A stretch of DNA of 64,000 nt from assembly GCA_965200795.1 (NCBI GenBank), contig CBDAVB010000027.1, positions 154,034 through 218,033 on the forward strand. The letters are read 5' to 3'. Source of the DNA: Parashewanella sp965200795. Its GTDB lineage: Bacteria > Pseudomonadota > Gammaproteobacteria > Enterobacterales > Shewanellaceae. Made by a program: the position numbers and the translations under genes. Below, one piece after another: positions 9,713-18,967 of this stretch (position 1 is its first letter; each line of letters starts with the position of its first letter). The notes below the pieces were generated by a model. The model did not search any database. It saw only the letters and a program-made list of their open reading frames with translations, and was not told the origin of the DNA.

Positions 9713-9726
9713 TGGGAGTGATCGTC

Positions 9727-9985
9727 ATGCCAGATTAACTAAATGACAAACAAATCAGGGCACTGGTAAAAAAAGGGGATGAGGGACGTTTTGCTCTTGG
9801 TGACGGTCTATAAGTCCCCGACATGCTCATTTTCGAATCAATAATGCTGGTACCGGATTCCGGATTTTACGCTACACCATTCATAAGAAACACCGTGAGA
9901 TGATCATCGGCGAATAAAGGCCGTCAAATTGCTGAAGGCATAGATCCGATTGATGAAAAAAACGCCTTTCACAACTAAAGATTGC
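9727..9985 (+). pseudogene. Phage/ICE-type tyrosine integrase, N-terminal remnant
   Basis: Translated fragments read LNDKQIRALVKKGDEGRFAL, then after a stop and frame changes GTGFRILRYTIHKKHREMII, and then KGRQIAEGIDPIDEKNAF. This is the DUF4102 arm-binding domain at the start of P4-like tyrosine integrases, in correct order but broken by stops at several places. The catalytic domain is absent. It marks an old integrated element between adhE and the EamA gene. Confidence 0.7.
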
Positions 9986-10009
9986 CACAGTGTAAGACGA
10001 GCCAACGTC

Positions 10010-10750
10010 TGGCTTGACAAAAGATATTGAAAAACGGGTAAAGCACCCGCGAATTCCCAGGAGAATTTACGCGCGTCTGGCTTGTTCAGTTGTTCTAAAC
10101 CGGCCAAAGTCAGCAACATAAATGTCGGAGATTATTCCACTCTGCGGTGTTGCTTCACTCGTTTTGCAGAATAGCCCCTTATTGATAAAACCACATCCGA
10201 GCCATTGCCTTAATATTCTTTTATCCAGTTGAATGTTATTAATTAACCACTGACGGCCAATTTTATCCAAGCAGGCTTTGATGTCTCCCTCAAGAATCCG
10301 TTGCGCTTAATTGCTTCGGCACAAGCTTTTAAAACATTGTTCGATAGAATCAGCGGTGCTACGGTCAGCTCGACCCCGTGGCTGTTCGGATCGGCAATAG
10401 TCTCAGATACCGGTTCCAATGCAAGAAGACGTAACGCTTGTCGCACTCTGTCTGTCATGCGGGGGATACCTAACGGTCTGAGCCTGCGGCTTTTTCCTGG
10501 GAATATAAATACGCCTGAGCGGTTTGGCTTTGTGACCTTTTCTGCTCAGTTGACTGACCGCCAGCATGCGACGGGTATCAGCATTCCAAATGATACCGTC
10601 TATTCCGGGTGTTTTACTGCCTTTGTTCTGTGACTCGTTTTACGGCAAGCAATTTTTGCCGTTCCGGAGTGAGCCAGTATCCACTGCAAAGCTTTTACTT
10701 TGCCTTGTTTACCTTCTTTTTTTGCTTTTGCAATGCGTATTTAAAGCTTT
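10010..10750 (-). pseudogene. Group II intron reverse transcriptase/maturase, decayed
   Basis: Minus-strand fragments, in order from about 10750 down, match group II intron reverse transcriptases: VKALQWILAHSGTAK, KTPGIDGIIWN, KAKPLRRIYIPRK, RQALRLLALEPVSETIADP, MDKIGRQWLINN, ATPQSGIIS and TLAGLEQL. Several frameshifts separate them. The YADD catalytic segment and the maturase and endonuclease domains are not recognisable. The gene is dead. It directly abuts the integrase remnant on the opposite strand. Confidence 0.8.
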
Positions 10751-10839
10751 AATACTTGCTGTTCAATGAGTTTATCAATTGAAAATTGTATACAAAAAAG
10801 TAACAATTGCGGACTTAATTCATTTTAGAGGACTGGAAA

Positions 10840-11709
10840 TTGGTAGCTAACTTTTTACTTTTACTTACTGCCGCATTATGGGGATTTGGTTTCATAGCTC
10901 AAGTTTTAGGGATGGAACATCTTGCGCCTTATGCATTTAACGGCTATCGATTTATTGTTGGCGCGGTAAGCTTACTGCCTCTGATTTATTATTTTCAAAA
11001 AAAAGGTCGCCTGGTTATCGGTGAAACTAAATCATTGATGATTGGTTCATGCGCAATGGGAATTATACTTTTTGCCGCGGCATCACTTCAGCAAGTCGGG
11101 TTACTTTATACCACTGCGGCTAACGCAGGGTTTATTACTGGATTGTACATCGTTATCGTACCGATTTTAGGTTTGGCATTAAAACATAAGACAGGTATTA
11201 ACACTTGGGCAGGCTGCTTACTTGCTCTTATCGGCTTATTTTATTTAAGTGTCAAAGACGACTTTACTGTTGGTTATGGCGATGCTCTGCAATTAATCGG
11301 CGCTTGTTTCTGGGCGGTTCACATTCTGGTTATCGATCATTACAGTGAAAAGCATTCGCCTTTGGTTCTGGCGTTTGTTCAGTTCTTAATTTGCGGTTTA
11401 TTGAGCCTGGTGGTATCTGGTGTTATTGAAACGACAAAAATCGAAAGCGTCATCGCTGGTGGCGGAGCACTATTATACGGAGGTTTAGTTTCTGTTGGTA
11501 TTGCATATACGCTGCAAATTATCGCGCAAAAGAAAGCGCACCCGGCTCATGCCGCTATCATTTTGAGTTTAGAAGCCGTATTTGCCGCAATTGGTGGTAT
11601 GTGGGTATTGAATCAGTATCTTTCAGAACGTGATCTCGTCGGTTGCGGTTTAATGCTGGCGGGGATGCTGGTGTCGCAACTGCCTTTATCTATGTTTAAA
11701 AAAACTTAA
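10840..11709 (+). CDS. EamA/DMT-family transporter
   Basis: A 289-aa inner-membrane protein with about ten hydrophobic segments arranged as two EamA repeats, beginning LLLLTAALWGFGFIAQ. The drug/metabolite transporter superfamily exports or imports small metabolites; the substrate cannot be told from sequence. The start is TTG at 10840, supported by AGAGGA seven bases upstream and by the first membrane helix beginning at once. It sits alone between the integrase/intron graveyard and the thiamine operon, and its stop runs into a short family A repeat end. Confidence 0.85.
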   Translation: MVANFLLLLTAALWGFGFIAQVLGMEHLAPYAFNGYRFIVGAVSLLPLIYYFQKKGRLVIGETKSLMIGSCAMGIILFAAASLQQVGLLYTTAANAGFITGLYIVIVPILGLALKHKTGINTWAGCLLALIGLFYLSVKDDFTVGYGDALQLIGACFWAVHILVIDHYSEKHSPLVLAFVQFLICGLLSLVVSGVIETTKIESVIAGGGALLYGGLVSVGIAYTLQIIAQKKAHPAHAAIILSLEAVFAAIGGMWVLNQYLSERDLVGCGLMLAGMLVSQLPLSMFKKT

Positions 11710-11733
11710 GTAGCTGACCATAAGTTTTCTTGA
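11706..11733. repeat. Family A repeat end (fragment A3)
   Basis: TAAGTAGCTGACCATAAGTT overlaps the stop codon of the EamA transporter gene and equals the terminal repeat of copies A1 and A2. The interior of the element is missing. Between here and the thiC promoter (11734-12060) I see no gene I can recognise, although an 87-codon minus-strand frame is open at 11686-11949. Confidence 0.45.
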
Positions 11734-12066
11734 CGACAAGCGCCTTTTATTACGCCACTCCCTTTTGCGGAAGTACACCATGAATTTAGAATTATCCTGG
11801 TCTGAGTTTTGGTCAGCTTCAGGACGAGGCCAATTTAATTCGAGCATTAAAACCGCTCGCTGAACGTGTGCCGAATACAGCGGTAAAACATTTTGAGAAT
11901 AACGGACACCAGTAACTTTCATCGTTCTTTTAAACGCTGAACAGAGCAATTACCCAGTAAATACTATCTGCGGTTGAATTGACAACAATACGAATTAAGT
12001 CATTGATTTACCTTGTGCGCCGGGTCACGGTTCTGAATTTAACTGACTTAACAACAAAAATTTGTC

Positions 12067-12096
12067 TTGTTTCATAGATTTGAATGCGGATATAAT
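12067..12096 (+). promoter_or_regulatory. Probable sigma-70 promoter of the thiamine operon
   Basis: TTGTTT at 12067-12072 and a perfect TATAAT at 12091-12096 are separated by 18 bases. The position, about 70 bases before the TPP aptamer, suits transcription of the riboswitch leader. Bases 12126-12158 (TTACCAAGTTCC and its complement GGAATTGGTAA) can fold into a hairpin just before the aptamer. Confidence 0.5.
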
Positions 12097-12162
12097 AAAA
12101 AGGCTTCACAGCCATTGTGGGGTTATTACCAAGTTCCGAATCTTAAAGGAATTGGTAAACAA

Positions 12163-12244
12163 CTTGTCGGAGTGCCTTTTGGGCTGAGATCGTTAACACG
12201 GGATCCGTTGAACCTGTCGGGTTAATACCTGCGAAGGAAACAAG
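12163..12244 (+). promoter_or_regulatory. TPP riboswitch (THI element)
   Basis: The aptamer has closing arms CTTGT and ACAAG, the conserved CTGAGAT segment at 12184-12190, and GAACCTGTCGGGTTAATACC at the pyrophosphate-sensing side, followed by GCGAAGGAAACAAG. This is the canonical thiamine-pyrophosphate aptamer found upstream of thiC. It should lower thiC-thiH expression when TPP is abundant. The expression platform is not obvious: about 150 bases separate the aptamer from the thiC ATG. Confidence 0.95.
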
Positions 12245-12393
12245 AGTGAAAATCGGAAAATATTCATTAAGCATCGCATTAGATCTTTCTGCCGAAGACG
12301 GATTCTTTGCGCCGGTTTTCATCCAATCAGTTAATCATCCTCTCTGGGCGTCAGACAAGCAACTCCGTTTTTATTTTAATTGTGAGATTGCTT

Positions 12394-14412
12394 ATGCACA
12401 CCAAAACACGGAACGAAAGCCTTCATTCTGAAGGCCATTTTGAAAACAGTAACCCTAAAGTATCTCGAAGAGAACGTCGGGAACAGGCAAGTGAATTTAT
12501 TTATCACTTGAAACCTGAGCAGTTCCCTAATTCTGAGAAAGCATACATTGAAGGAAGCCGAAAAGACATTCAAGTTGGCATGCGTAAGATCTACCAGACT
12601 GATACAATTCTTGGCGGTACCGCTGATGAGCCAATCACTGAGCCGAATCCGCCGATTCATGTTTATGACTGTACCGGCCTGTATTCAGATCCAGAGTCGG
12701 TAATTAATGTTCGCGACGGATTACCAAAACATCGTCGTAACTGGATTTTAGAGCGTGATGACACAGAAGAGCTTAATCATGTGAGTTCGGATTACACCCA
12801 TCAACGTTTGACTGACGACGGGCTTGATCATTTAAGGTTTGAGTCTTTACCAAAGCCAAGACGAGCCAAGGCCGGTAAATGCGTGACTCAGTTGCACTAT
12901 GCCCGCCAGGGTATTATTACCCCGGAAATGGAATATATTGCCATTCGTGAAAATATGTCGAGAGCCGGACTTGCTGAAACCGATTTAGCCGGTCGTGCTG
13001 CCGGAAATAGTTTCGGCGCTAAAATCGGCGAGCCGATCACGCCAGAGTTTGTTCGTAGAGAAGTCGCCAAAGGGCGTGCGATTATTCCAAATAACATTAA
13101 TCACCCGGAATCTGAACCGATGATTATCGGTCGCAACTTCCTGGTGAAAGTCAATGCCAATATCGGTAATTCAGCGGTCACATCTTCCATTGAAGAAGAG
13201 GTTGAAAAACTGGTTTGGTCTATCCGCTGGGGAGCGGATAATGTTATGGATTTATCTACCGGAAGATATATCCATGAAACCCGTGAATGGTTGATTAGAA
13301 ACTCTCCGGTGCCAATCGGTACCGTACCAATCTACCAATCTCTTGAAAAAGTGAATGGTGTCGCGGAAAACTTAACCTGGGAAGTCTATCGAGACACGTT
13401 AATAGAACAAGCGGAGCAGGGCGTGGATTATTTTACCATCCACGCTGGTGTACTGCTTCGTTATGTGCCGATGACAGCTAAACGAGTGACAGGCATTGTT
13501 TCCCGCGGCGGTTCTATTATGGCTAAATGGTGTCTCAGTCACCATAAAGAAAGCTTTTTATACACTCACTTTAAGGAAATCTGTGAAATTTGCGCTCAAT
13601 ATGATGTGGCGCTTTCATTGGGTGACGGTATGCGTCCGGGTTCCATCGCTGATGCTAACGATGAAGCGCAATTCGCTGAACTGGAAACACTGGGTGAACT
13701 GAACAAAATCGCCCGGGAATATGATGTGCAGGTGATGATCGAAGGTCCCGGGCATATTCCGATGCACATGATCAAAGAGAACGTTGACAAACAACTTGAG
13801 ATCTGTGATGAGGCGCCTTTCTACACCTTAGGCCCTCAAACTACGGATATCGCACCGGGCTATGATCATTATACTTCCGGCATTGGTGCCGCGATGATTG
13901 GTTGGTTTGGTGTGGCCATGCTTTGCTACGTTACGCCGAAAGAACACTTAGGTCTGCCCAATAAAGAAGACGTTAAACAAGGTCTGATCACTTACAAAAT
14001 TTCCGCCCACGCGGCTGACGTTGCCAAAGGGCATCCCGCGGCGCAGATCAGAGATAACGCCTTATCTAAAGCCCGCTTTGAATTCAGATGGGAAGATCAA
14101 TTTAACTTAGGTTTAGACCCGTATACATCGAGAGAATATCATGATGACAGCTTGCCTCAAGAGTCTGCGAAAGTCGCTCACTTCTGCTCTATGTGCGGGC
14201 CGAAGTTCTGCTCGATGAAGATCACTCAGGATGTCCGTGATTACGCGGCTGAACTTGAAGCTAAAGGTATTGAGATTAACAGTCATACGGATTATGAGCA
14301 ATTAACCCAGAACATCGAACAAGGTATGGCTGAAAAGTCCTCTGAATTTAAAGCGACAGGTTCTGAACTTTATCATGTTGCGGCAGACGCTTCGAAAGAA
14401 AAAAGAACGTGA
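12394..14412 (+). CDS. thiC: Phosphomethylpyrimidine synthase ThiC
   Basis: A 672-aa radical SAM enzyme that rearranges aminoimidazole ribotide into HMP phosphate, the pyrimidine half of thiamine. The C-terminal iron-sulfur motif CSMCGPKFC and the segments GTVPIYQSLEK, FTIHAGVL and EGPGHIPMHMI are typical. The ATG at 12394 (MHTKTRN) gives the normal length; the frame stays open upstream to a TTG at 12307, which would add 29 unrelated residues. The stop abuts the thiDE start region. It is first in the thi operon and controlled by the TPP riboswitch. Confidence 0.97.
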   Translation: MHTKTRNESLHSEGHFENSNPKVSRRERREQASEFIYHLKPEQFPNSEKAYIEGSRKDIQVGMRKIYQTDTILGGTADEPITEPNPPIHVYDCTGLYSDPESVINVRDGLPKHRRNWILERDDTEELNHVSSDYTHQRLTDDGLDHLRFESLPKPRRAKAGKCVTQLHYARQGIITPEMEYIAIRENMSRAGLAETDLAGRAAGNSFGAKIGEPITPEFVRREVAKGRAIIPNNINHPESEPMIIGRNFLVKVNANIGNSAVTSSIEEEVEKLVWSIRWGADNVMDLSTGRYIHETREWLIRNSPVPIGTVPIYQSLEKVNGVAENLTWEVYRDTLIEQAEQGVDYFTIHAGVLLRYVPMTAKRVTGIVSRGGSIMAKWCLSHHKESFLYTHFKEICEICAQYDVALSLGDGMRPGSIADANDEAQFAELETLGELNKIAREYDVQVMIEGPGHIPMHMIKENVDKQLEICDEAPFYTLGPQTTDIAPGYDHYTSGIGAAMIGWFGVAMLCYVTPKEHLGLPNKEDVKQGLITYKISAHAADVAKGHPAAQIRDNALSKARFEFRWEDQFNLGLDPYTSREYHDDSLPQESAKVAHFCSMCGPKFCSMKITQDVRDYAAELEAKGIEINSHTDYEQLTQNIEQGMAEKSSEFKATGSELYHVAADASKEKRT

Positions 14413-14421
14413 GTGTGTGAT

Positions 14422-15987
14422 ATGAAAAGTAACATAGGTTTACAAATTGAGTCTAAGCGCCCGATTGTCTGGATCATTGCAGGTTCAGACAGCGGTGGCG
14501 GCGCGGGAATTCAGGCTGACTTGCAAACCATAAATGATTTGTCATCACATGCGTGTACTGTGATAACAGGCATAACAGCCCAAAGTAGTGTAGCTGTTGA
14601 TCTGGTTGAGTCTGTTTCAAATGAAATGCTTGAACAACAGCTTGAAACCTTAGCAAAGGATTTACCGCCGGCGGCCGTTAAAATCGGTTTATTGATCAGC
14701 CAGCGGCAGGTAGATTTCATCGCTGACTGGCTTAAAGGTTTTAATCAGCGCACAGAAAAACCGGTGCCTGTGGTGCTGGACCCGGTTTTAGTCGCAACTT
14801 GCGGTGATCAACTCAATCGTGACGCGACAATAAATTTTAACGCATTAAAAGGGCTGGTAACCCTAATCACGCCGAATTATGAAGAGTTAATTAGTCTGAC
14901 TCAGATATCAGCAGGTAAAACCATCGCTGAACGAGCGACCGGGTTATCGCGACAATTAGCGTGTAGTGTATTGGCAAAAGGCGGCGATCATCCTGAAACT
15001 GACAAAGATCTGTCTAAAGATATCCTGGTCTGTCGTCATGTTAAGCATTGCAGTGAGTTACATGAGAATGAAACCATCACTTTGATAAACACCCGTATAA
15101 AAACGACAAATACCCACGGAACAGGTTGTTCGCTGTCATCAGCGATTGCCGGTTTTCTGGCCCATGACTACCCGCTGCAAGACGCCGTAGTTCAAGCCGA
15201 GGCCTATGTGCATAAAGGCATTAAGCAAAGTTTTAAAGTTGGAACTGGTGCAGGGCCAATCGCGAGAACGGGCTGGCCCGCGGACTTAGATGAATATCCT
15301 GAAATTCACTGTAAACATTCAGCGATTCACGTCGCGGATAAACAGCGTAGCTTTAAAGCTTTGAAGCATGATATCGGAGTCTATCCCGTTGTTGAGACGA
15401 TTGAACTCATTGAGATTTTACTGAAAGCCGGCTGTAAAACGCTGCAACTGCGGATTAAAGAAAACCTCATTGAACACAATGGTAAGGATTGGCTTGAAAA
15501 CCAAATTCAGCAAGCGGTAAAACTGGGTCAGGAGTATGACGCCCAACTGTTTATTAATGACCATTGGCAACTGGCGATAAAACACAACGCCTTTGGTGTC
15601 CATCTAGGGCAGGAAGATATATATAACGCAGATTTAGACAAGCTTAAAGATGAGGGTTTGGCCTTGGGTTTGTCAAGCCACTGTGTATTCGAAGCCTTAA
15701 TAGCATATCAGGTTAAACCGTCGTATTTAGCCGTCGGGCATATATATCCGACAACAACCAAGGATATGCCGTCAAATCCTCAAGGGTTGACTAAGGCAAA
15801 ACGACAAGTTGAGTTATTAAAGGGTCATGTTCCTTTAGTCGCTATCGGTGGCATAAACCAGGCAAGATTTAATGACATCAAAAAAACCGGAATGGATGGT
15901 GTTGCGGTCGTAAGGGCGGTGACGCGGTCTGAAGTGCCGTCTGAGGCTTTCAATCGATTAGCTCAGCATTGGCGGGAGGCGGTATGA
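14422..15987 (+). CDS. thiDE: Fused HMP-phosphate kinase/thiamine-phosphate synthase ThiD-ThiE
   Basis: A roughly 520-aa two-domain enzyme. Residues about 15-270 are ThiD, with GSDSGGGAGIQADLQ near the start and the anion-hole segment THGTGCSLSSAIA. ThiD makes HMP pyrophosphate. Residues about 300-520 are ThiE, with TLQLRIKE, FINDHW, GVHLGQED, VGHIYPTTTK and VAIGGI, which couples it to the thiazole. The fusion joins consecutive steps. I take the ATG at 14422; a GTG at 14413 directly follows the thiC stop and is the alternative. The stop TGA overlaps the thiF ATG as ATGA. Confidence 0.95.
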   Translation: MKSNIGLQIESKRPIVWIIAGSDSGGGAGIQADLQTINDLSSHACTVITGITAQSSVAVDLVESVSNEMLEQQLETLAKDLPPAAVKIGLLISQRQVDFIADWLKGFNQRTEKPVPVVLDPVLVATCGDQLNRDATINFNALKGLVTLITPNYEELISLTQISAGKTIAERATGLSRQLACSVLAKGGDHPETDKDLSKDILVCRHVKHCSELHENETITLINTRIKTTNTHGTGCSLSSAIAGFLAHDYPLQDAVVQAEAYVHKGIKQSFKVGTGAGPIARTGWPADLDEYPEIHCKHSAIHVADKQRSFKALKHDIGVYPVVETIELIEILLKAGCKTLQLRIKENLIEHNGKDWLENQIQQAVKLGQEYDAQLFINDHWQLAIKHNAFGVHLGQEDIYNADLDKLKDEGLALGLSSHCVFEALIAYQVKPSYLAVGHIYPTTTKDMPSNPQGLTKAKRQVELLKGHVPLVAIGGINQARFNDIKKTGMDGVAVVRAVTRSEVPSEAFNRLAQHWREAV

Positions 15988-16754
15988 ATATCAATGATAA
16001 AGACTTCATCCGCTATTCACGGCAAATCATGCTGCCTGATGTTGGTGAAGAAGGGCAGTTGAATCTTATGCGTTATCGGGCGGTTGTCATCGGTATCGGC
16101 GGTTTAGGAACTTTGGTGGCGCACTATCTGGCCGCGGCTGGCGTCGGTGAAATTGAACTTGTCGACGGCGATAGCGTTGAAAGCGGTAATCTGCCAAGGC
16201 AGCTTATCTTTAGTGAGCAAGATATCGGTAAAAACAAAGCCACAGTCGCTTTTATGAAGCTGCAACAGCAATATCCGGATGTGCATGTTTCTGTCCGCGG
16301 GGAAATGTTTACTGAGAATTTAAAACTCAAAACATCGTCCGACACGCTTGTTTTTGATTGTTGCGATAACTTTTCGAGCCGGCATTTGATTAACCGTTTC
16401 TGCGTATCTGAAAGTATTCCGTCAGTCAGTGCCGCCGCCGCGAATTTCAGCGGTCAGTTATTCGCTTATCAGCCGTCTAGCTCAGGTTGTTACCACTGTT
16501 TATATCCGGAAACAACACAAGTCAGTGAAAGTTGTCAAAGCGTGGGCATTTTAGGGCCGATGGTCGGAACGATTGCGGCGATGCAAGCCTTAGCCGGATT
16601 AAAAATCATGCTTGGTGATGAAAACGCGTTCGGAAAACTGTGGCTGTTTGACGGCCGGAATTTTCAATGGCAAACGGCCATTCTTAAGCCTGATCCCAAT
16701 TGCCCGGTTTGCGGACATAGCGGGCCGCGGTTACTCAAGGAGAAAGTGGCGTGA
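15984..16754 (+). CDS. thiF: Sulfur carrier adenylyltransferase ThiF
   Basis: A 256-aa E1-like enzyme that adenylates the C-terminal Gly of ThiS so that sulfur can be attached. It shows the RYSRQIMLPDVGEEGQ start of the ThiF/MoeB family, the nucleotide-binding VVIGIGGLGT, and two zinc-binding pairs (CYHC and CPVC). The ATG overlaps the thiDE stop and a GGGAGG site sits upstream, so the longer frame from 15969 is rejected. The stop overlaps the thiS start (GTGA), indicating coupled translation. MoeB is the closest alternative, but the thi context decides. Confidence 0.95.
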   Translation: MNINDKDFIRYSRQIMLPDVGEEGQLNLMRYRAVVIGIGGLGTLVAHYLAAAGVGEIELVDGDSVESGNLPRQLIFSEQDIGKNKATVAFMKLQQQYPDVHVSVRGEMFTENLKLKTSSDTLVFDCCDNFSSRHLINRFCVSESIPSVSAAAANFSGQLFAYQPSSSGCYHCLYPETTQVSESCQSVGILGPMVGTIAAMQALAGLKIMLGDENAFGKLWLFDGRNFQWQTAILKPDPNCPVCGHSGPRLLKEKVA

Positions 16755-16963
16755 TAACCATCAGCGTAAATGGTGAGACCATTTCAGTTGATTCTAAACT
16801 CAGTGTGTTTGAGCTACTGAGCTCAGAACAAGTAAAAATTCAAAATATTAATAGTGTAGCGGTTGTTGTTAATGACCGTATTTTGCCTCGTACTCAGTGG
16901 CAAAATGTAATTTGTCAGCAAAATGATAATGTTCAAGTATTCAAAGCCGTAGCAGGAGGTTAA
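16751..16963 (+). CDS. thiS: Sulfur carrier protein ThiS
   Basis: A 70-aa ubiquitin-like sulfur carrier ending in the required Gly-Gly, which is adenylated by ThiF and converted to a thiocarboxylate that feeds ThiG. The start is GTG at 16751, overlapping the thiF stop. The codons for the final Ala-Gly-Gly contain the AGGAGG Shine-Dalgarno sequence of thiG (16954-16959), so the C-terminal motif and the next ribosome-binding site share bases. Confidence 0.95.
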   Translation: MITISVNGETISVDSKLSVFELLSSEQVKIQNINSVAVVVNDRILPRTQWQNVICQQNDNVQVFKAVAGG

Positions 16964-16964
16964 G

Positions 16965-17750
16965 TTGTTAAAAATTTCGAATGAAGAATTTGGATCTCGG
17001 CTGTTTACGGGTACAGGGAAATTCGGTTCTAGCAAATTAATGCTGGATTCGCTAATTCAATCCGGCTCAGAAATGGCAACTGTTGCCATGAAAAGAATTG
17101 ATACCAGGAATGGTACTGATGATTTACTCGAACCACTGCAACACGCGGGCATTAAAATTTTACCGAATACGTCCGGGGCCAGAACAGCCAAAGAAGCAAT
17201 ATTCGCCGCGGAACTGGCCAGAGAATTATTCAAAACGAATTGGATAAAACTTGAGATTCACCCTGACCAAAGATATTTAATGCCGGATCCGATAGAAACC
17301 TTAGCCGCCGCAAAAGAACTCTGTGAACAAGGCTTTATTGTTATGCCATACGTGCATGCCGACCCGGTTTTATGTTGCCGATTACAAGAAGCGGGTTGCG
17401 CGACAGTCATGCCTCTGGGCTCACCAATCGGCAGTAATCAAGGTTTAGTTACTGATGATTTCCTGAAGATCATCATTGAGCAGGCGCAAGTTCCGGTGGT
17501 CGTTGACGCGGGTATTGGCGCGCCTTCTCATGCGGCCAGGGCTATGGAATTGGGCGCGGACGCCGTATTGGTTAACACCGCGATTGCCAGCAGTCCGGAT
17601 CCTGTCACTATGGCAAAATGTTTTAAAAGCGCGGTAAATGCAGGGCGTGACGCTTATATCGCAGGATTGGGTAATGTTTCAAATACCGCTAATAACACTA
17701 GCCCGCTTACCGGATTTTTACACTCCGGTGCTATGAATGAAGCTCGTTAA
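16965..17750 (+). CDS. thiG: Thiazole synthase ThiG
   Basis: A 261-aa TIM-barrel enzyme that condenses deoxyxylulose phosphate, dehydroglycine and ThiS thiocarboxylate into the thiazole phosphate. SRLFTGTGKFGS, the IKLEIH segment with the Schiff-base lysine, VMPLGSPIGSNQGL and DAGIGAPSHAA are all family motifs. The start is TTG at 16965, one base after the thiS stop, with AGGAGG at 16954-16959. Length is normal. It works with ThiH, encoded three bases downstream. Confidence 0.96.
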   Translation: MLKISNEEFGSRLFTGTGKFGSSKLMLDSLIQSGSEMATVAMKRIDTRNGTDDLLEPLQHAGIKILPNTSGARTAKEAIFAAELARELFKTNWIKLEIHPDQRYLMPDPIETLAAAKELCEQGFIVMPYVHADPVLCCRLQEAGCATVMPLGSPIGSNQGLVTDDFLKIIIEQAQVPVVVDAGIGAPSHAARAMELGADAVLVNTAIASSPDPVTMAKCFKSAVNAGRDAYIAGLGNVSNTANNTSPLTGFLHSGAMNEAR

Positions 17751-17753
17751 TCC

Positions 17754-18866
17754 ATGAATACTTTTACCGATGTTTTTAAAAACATTCCACGTGATCAATT
17801 AGCTTTGAGATTGCATTCAGCGACCGCATACGATGTTGAGAACGCATTGAATCAACCGCAGCGTAATCTAAACAGCCTGCTGGCTTTATTGTCGCCGGCG
17901 GCGGAGCCTTATATCGAGCAAATGGTTCGAAGCTCGGTCGCGCATACCCGCAAACGCTTTGGGTCTAATATCGGCATGTATTTGCCATTGTATGTTTCGA
18001 ACTTATGCGCTAATGAATGCGACTACTGCGGTTTTACCATGAGTAACAAAATTAAGCGGAAGGTTTTGACTCATGGGGAAATAGAGCAGGAAGCGCAAAT
18101 CATTCAAGCCCGAGGTTATGACTCCATTTTAATTGTCGCTGGTGAACACGAAACTAAAGTTGGTATTGATTACTTTTGTGATTTAATGCCGATGATCAAA
18201 GAGCATTTCAGCTATGTCGCTTTTGAAGTTCAGCCGTTAAAAGTAAATGAATACAAACGTTTAATCAGTTTAGGAATGGATGCGGTCATGGTTTATCAGG
18301 AAACCTATCATCCTGATACTTACAAACAGCATCATACCCGCGGCCATAAATCAGATTTCCGATATCGTCTTGGAACGCCGGATAGATTAGGAGTAGCCCA
18401 AGTCGATAAAATCGGTTTAGGCGTTTTGTTAGGTTTAGATGACTGGCGTTTAGACGCATTACTGATGGGACATCATCTGGATTATCTTGAGCATAAATAT
18501 TGGCGCAGTCGCTATAGTATCTCATTACCGCGTTTAAGACCGTGTGTTGGTGGCGTACAGCCGAAAGCTGAATTAACGGATATAGGTTTAGTGCAATTGA
18601 TCAGCGCATTTCGATTATTTAATCCGCAATTGGATATCAGTTTATCGACTCGTGAAAGGCCTGAGTTCAGAGATAACCTTTTTCCGTTAGGCGTAACTCA
18701 AACAAGCGCCGGGAGTTCTACAGAACCCGGCGGTTATTTGCATCCTAATGAAGAACTCAATCAGTTTGAAATCGGCGATGAAAGAAGTGTTTCACAGGTG
18801 GTTGAAGCAATCAGGAATAAAGGACTCAATCCGGTTTTTAAAGATTGGGAAGGAAGCTGGTTTTAA
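17754..18866 (+). CDS. thiH: 2-iminoacetate synthase ThiH
   Basis: A 370-aa radical SAM enzyme that splits tyrosine into p-cresol and dehydroglycine for ThiG. The iron-sulfur motif is CANECDYC followed by GFTMSNKIKRK, as in the family. The use of ThiH and the lack of thiO imply the tyrosine-lyase route usual in facultative or anaerobic gammaproteobacteria. It is the last gene of the operon; a GC-rich hairpin follows 16 bases after the stop. Confidence 0.96.
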   Translation: MNTFTDVFKNIPRDQLALRLHSATAYDVENALNQPQRNLNSLLALLSPAAEPYIEQMVRSSVAHTRKRFGSNIGMYLPLYVSNLCANECDYCGFTMSNKIKRKVLTHGEIEQEAQIIQARGYDSILIVAGEHETKVGIDYFCDLMPMIKEHFSYVAFEVQPLKVNEYKRLISLGMDAVMVYQETYHPDTYKQHHTRGHKSDFRYRLGTPDRLGVAQVDKIGLGVLLGLDDWRLDALLMGHHLDYLEHKYWRSRYSISLPRLRPCVGGVQPKAELTDIGLVQLISAFRLFNPQLDISLSTRERPEFRDNLFPLGVTQTSAGSSTEPGGYLHPNEELNQFEIGDERSVSQVVEAIRNKGLNPVFKDWEGSWF

Positions 18867-18882
18867 TTAATTATTGTTAAAC

Positions 18883-18901
18883 CCCCCGGCTGTGCCGGGG
18901 G
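18883..18901 (+). terminator. GC-rich hairpin after thiH
   Basis: CCCCCGGC, loop TGT, GCCGGGGG form a perfect 8-bp stem just past thiH. The following bases (AGTCTCGC) lack a U-tract, so a classical intrinsic terminator is not proven; it may protect the transcript end or act with Rho. Confidence 0.45.
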
Positions 18902-18967
18902 AGTCTCGCACAGATCCCACAGATACGCTGGTATCGTTACCTTTTTAGCTAGACCAAAAGCGAAAAG

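Noticed and set aside
11686..11949. 87-codon minus-strand frame between eamA and thiC
   Set aside because: It overlaps the end of the transporter gene and a repeat end, has no ribosome-binding site and resembles no family I know.
12246..12431. A separate 61-aa gene between the riboswitch and thiC
   Set aside because: It overlaps thiC out of frame and has no recognisable similarity; kept only as a possible leader frame in the findings.
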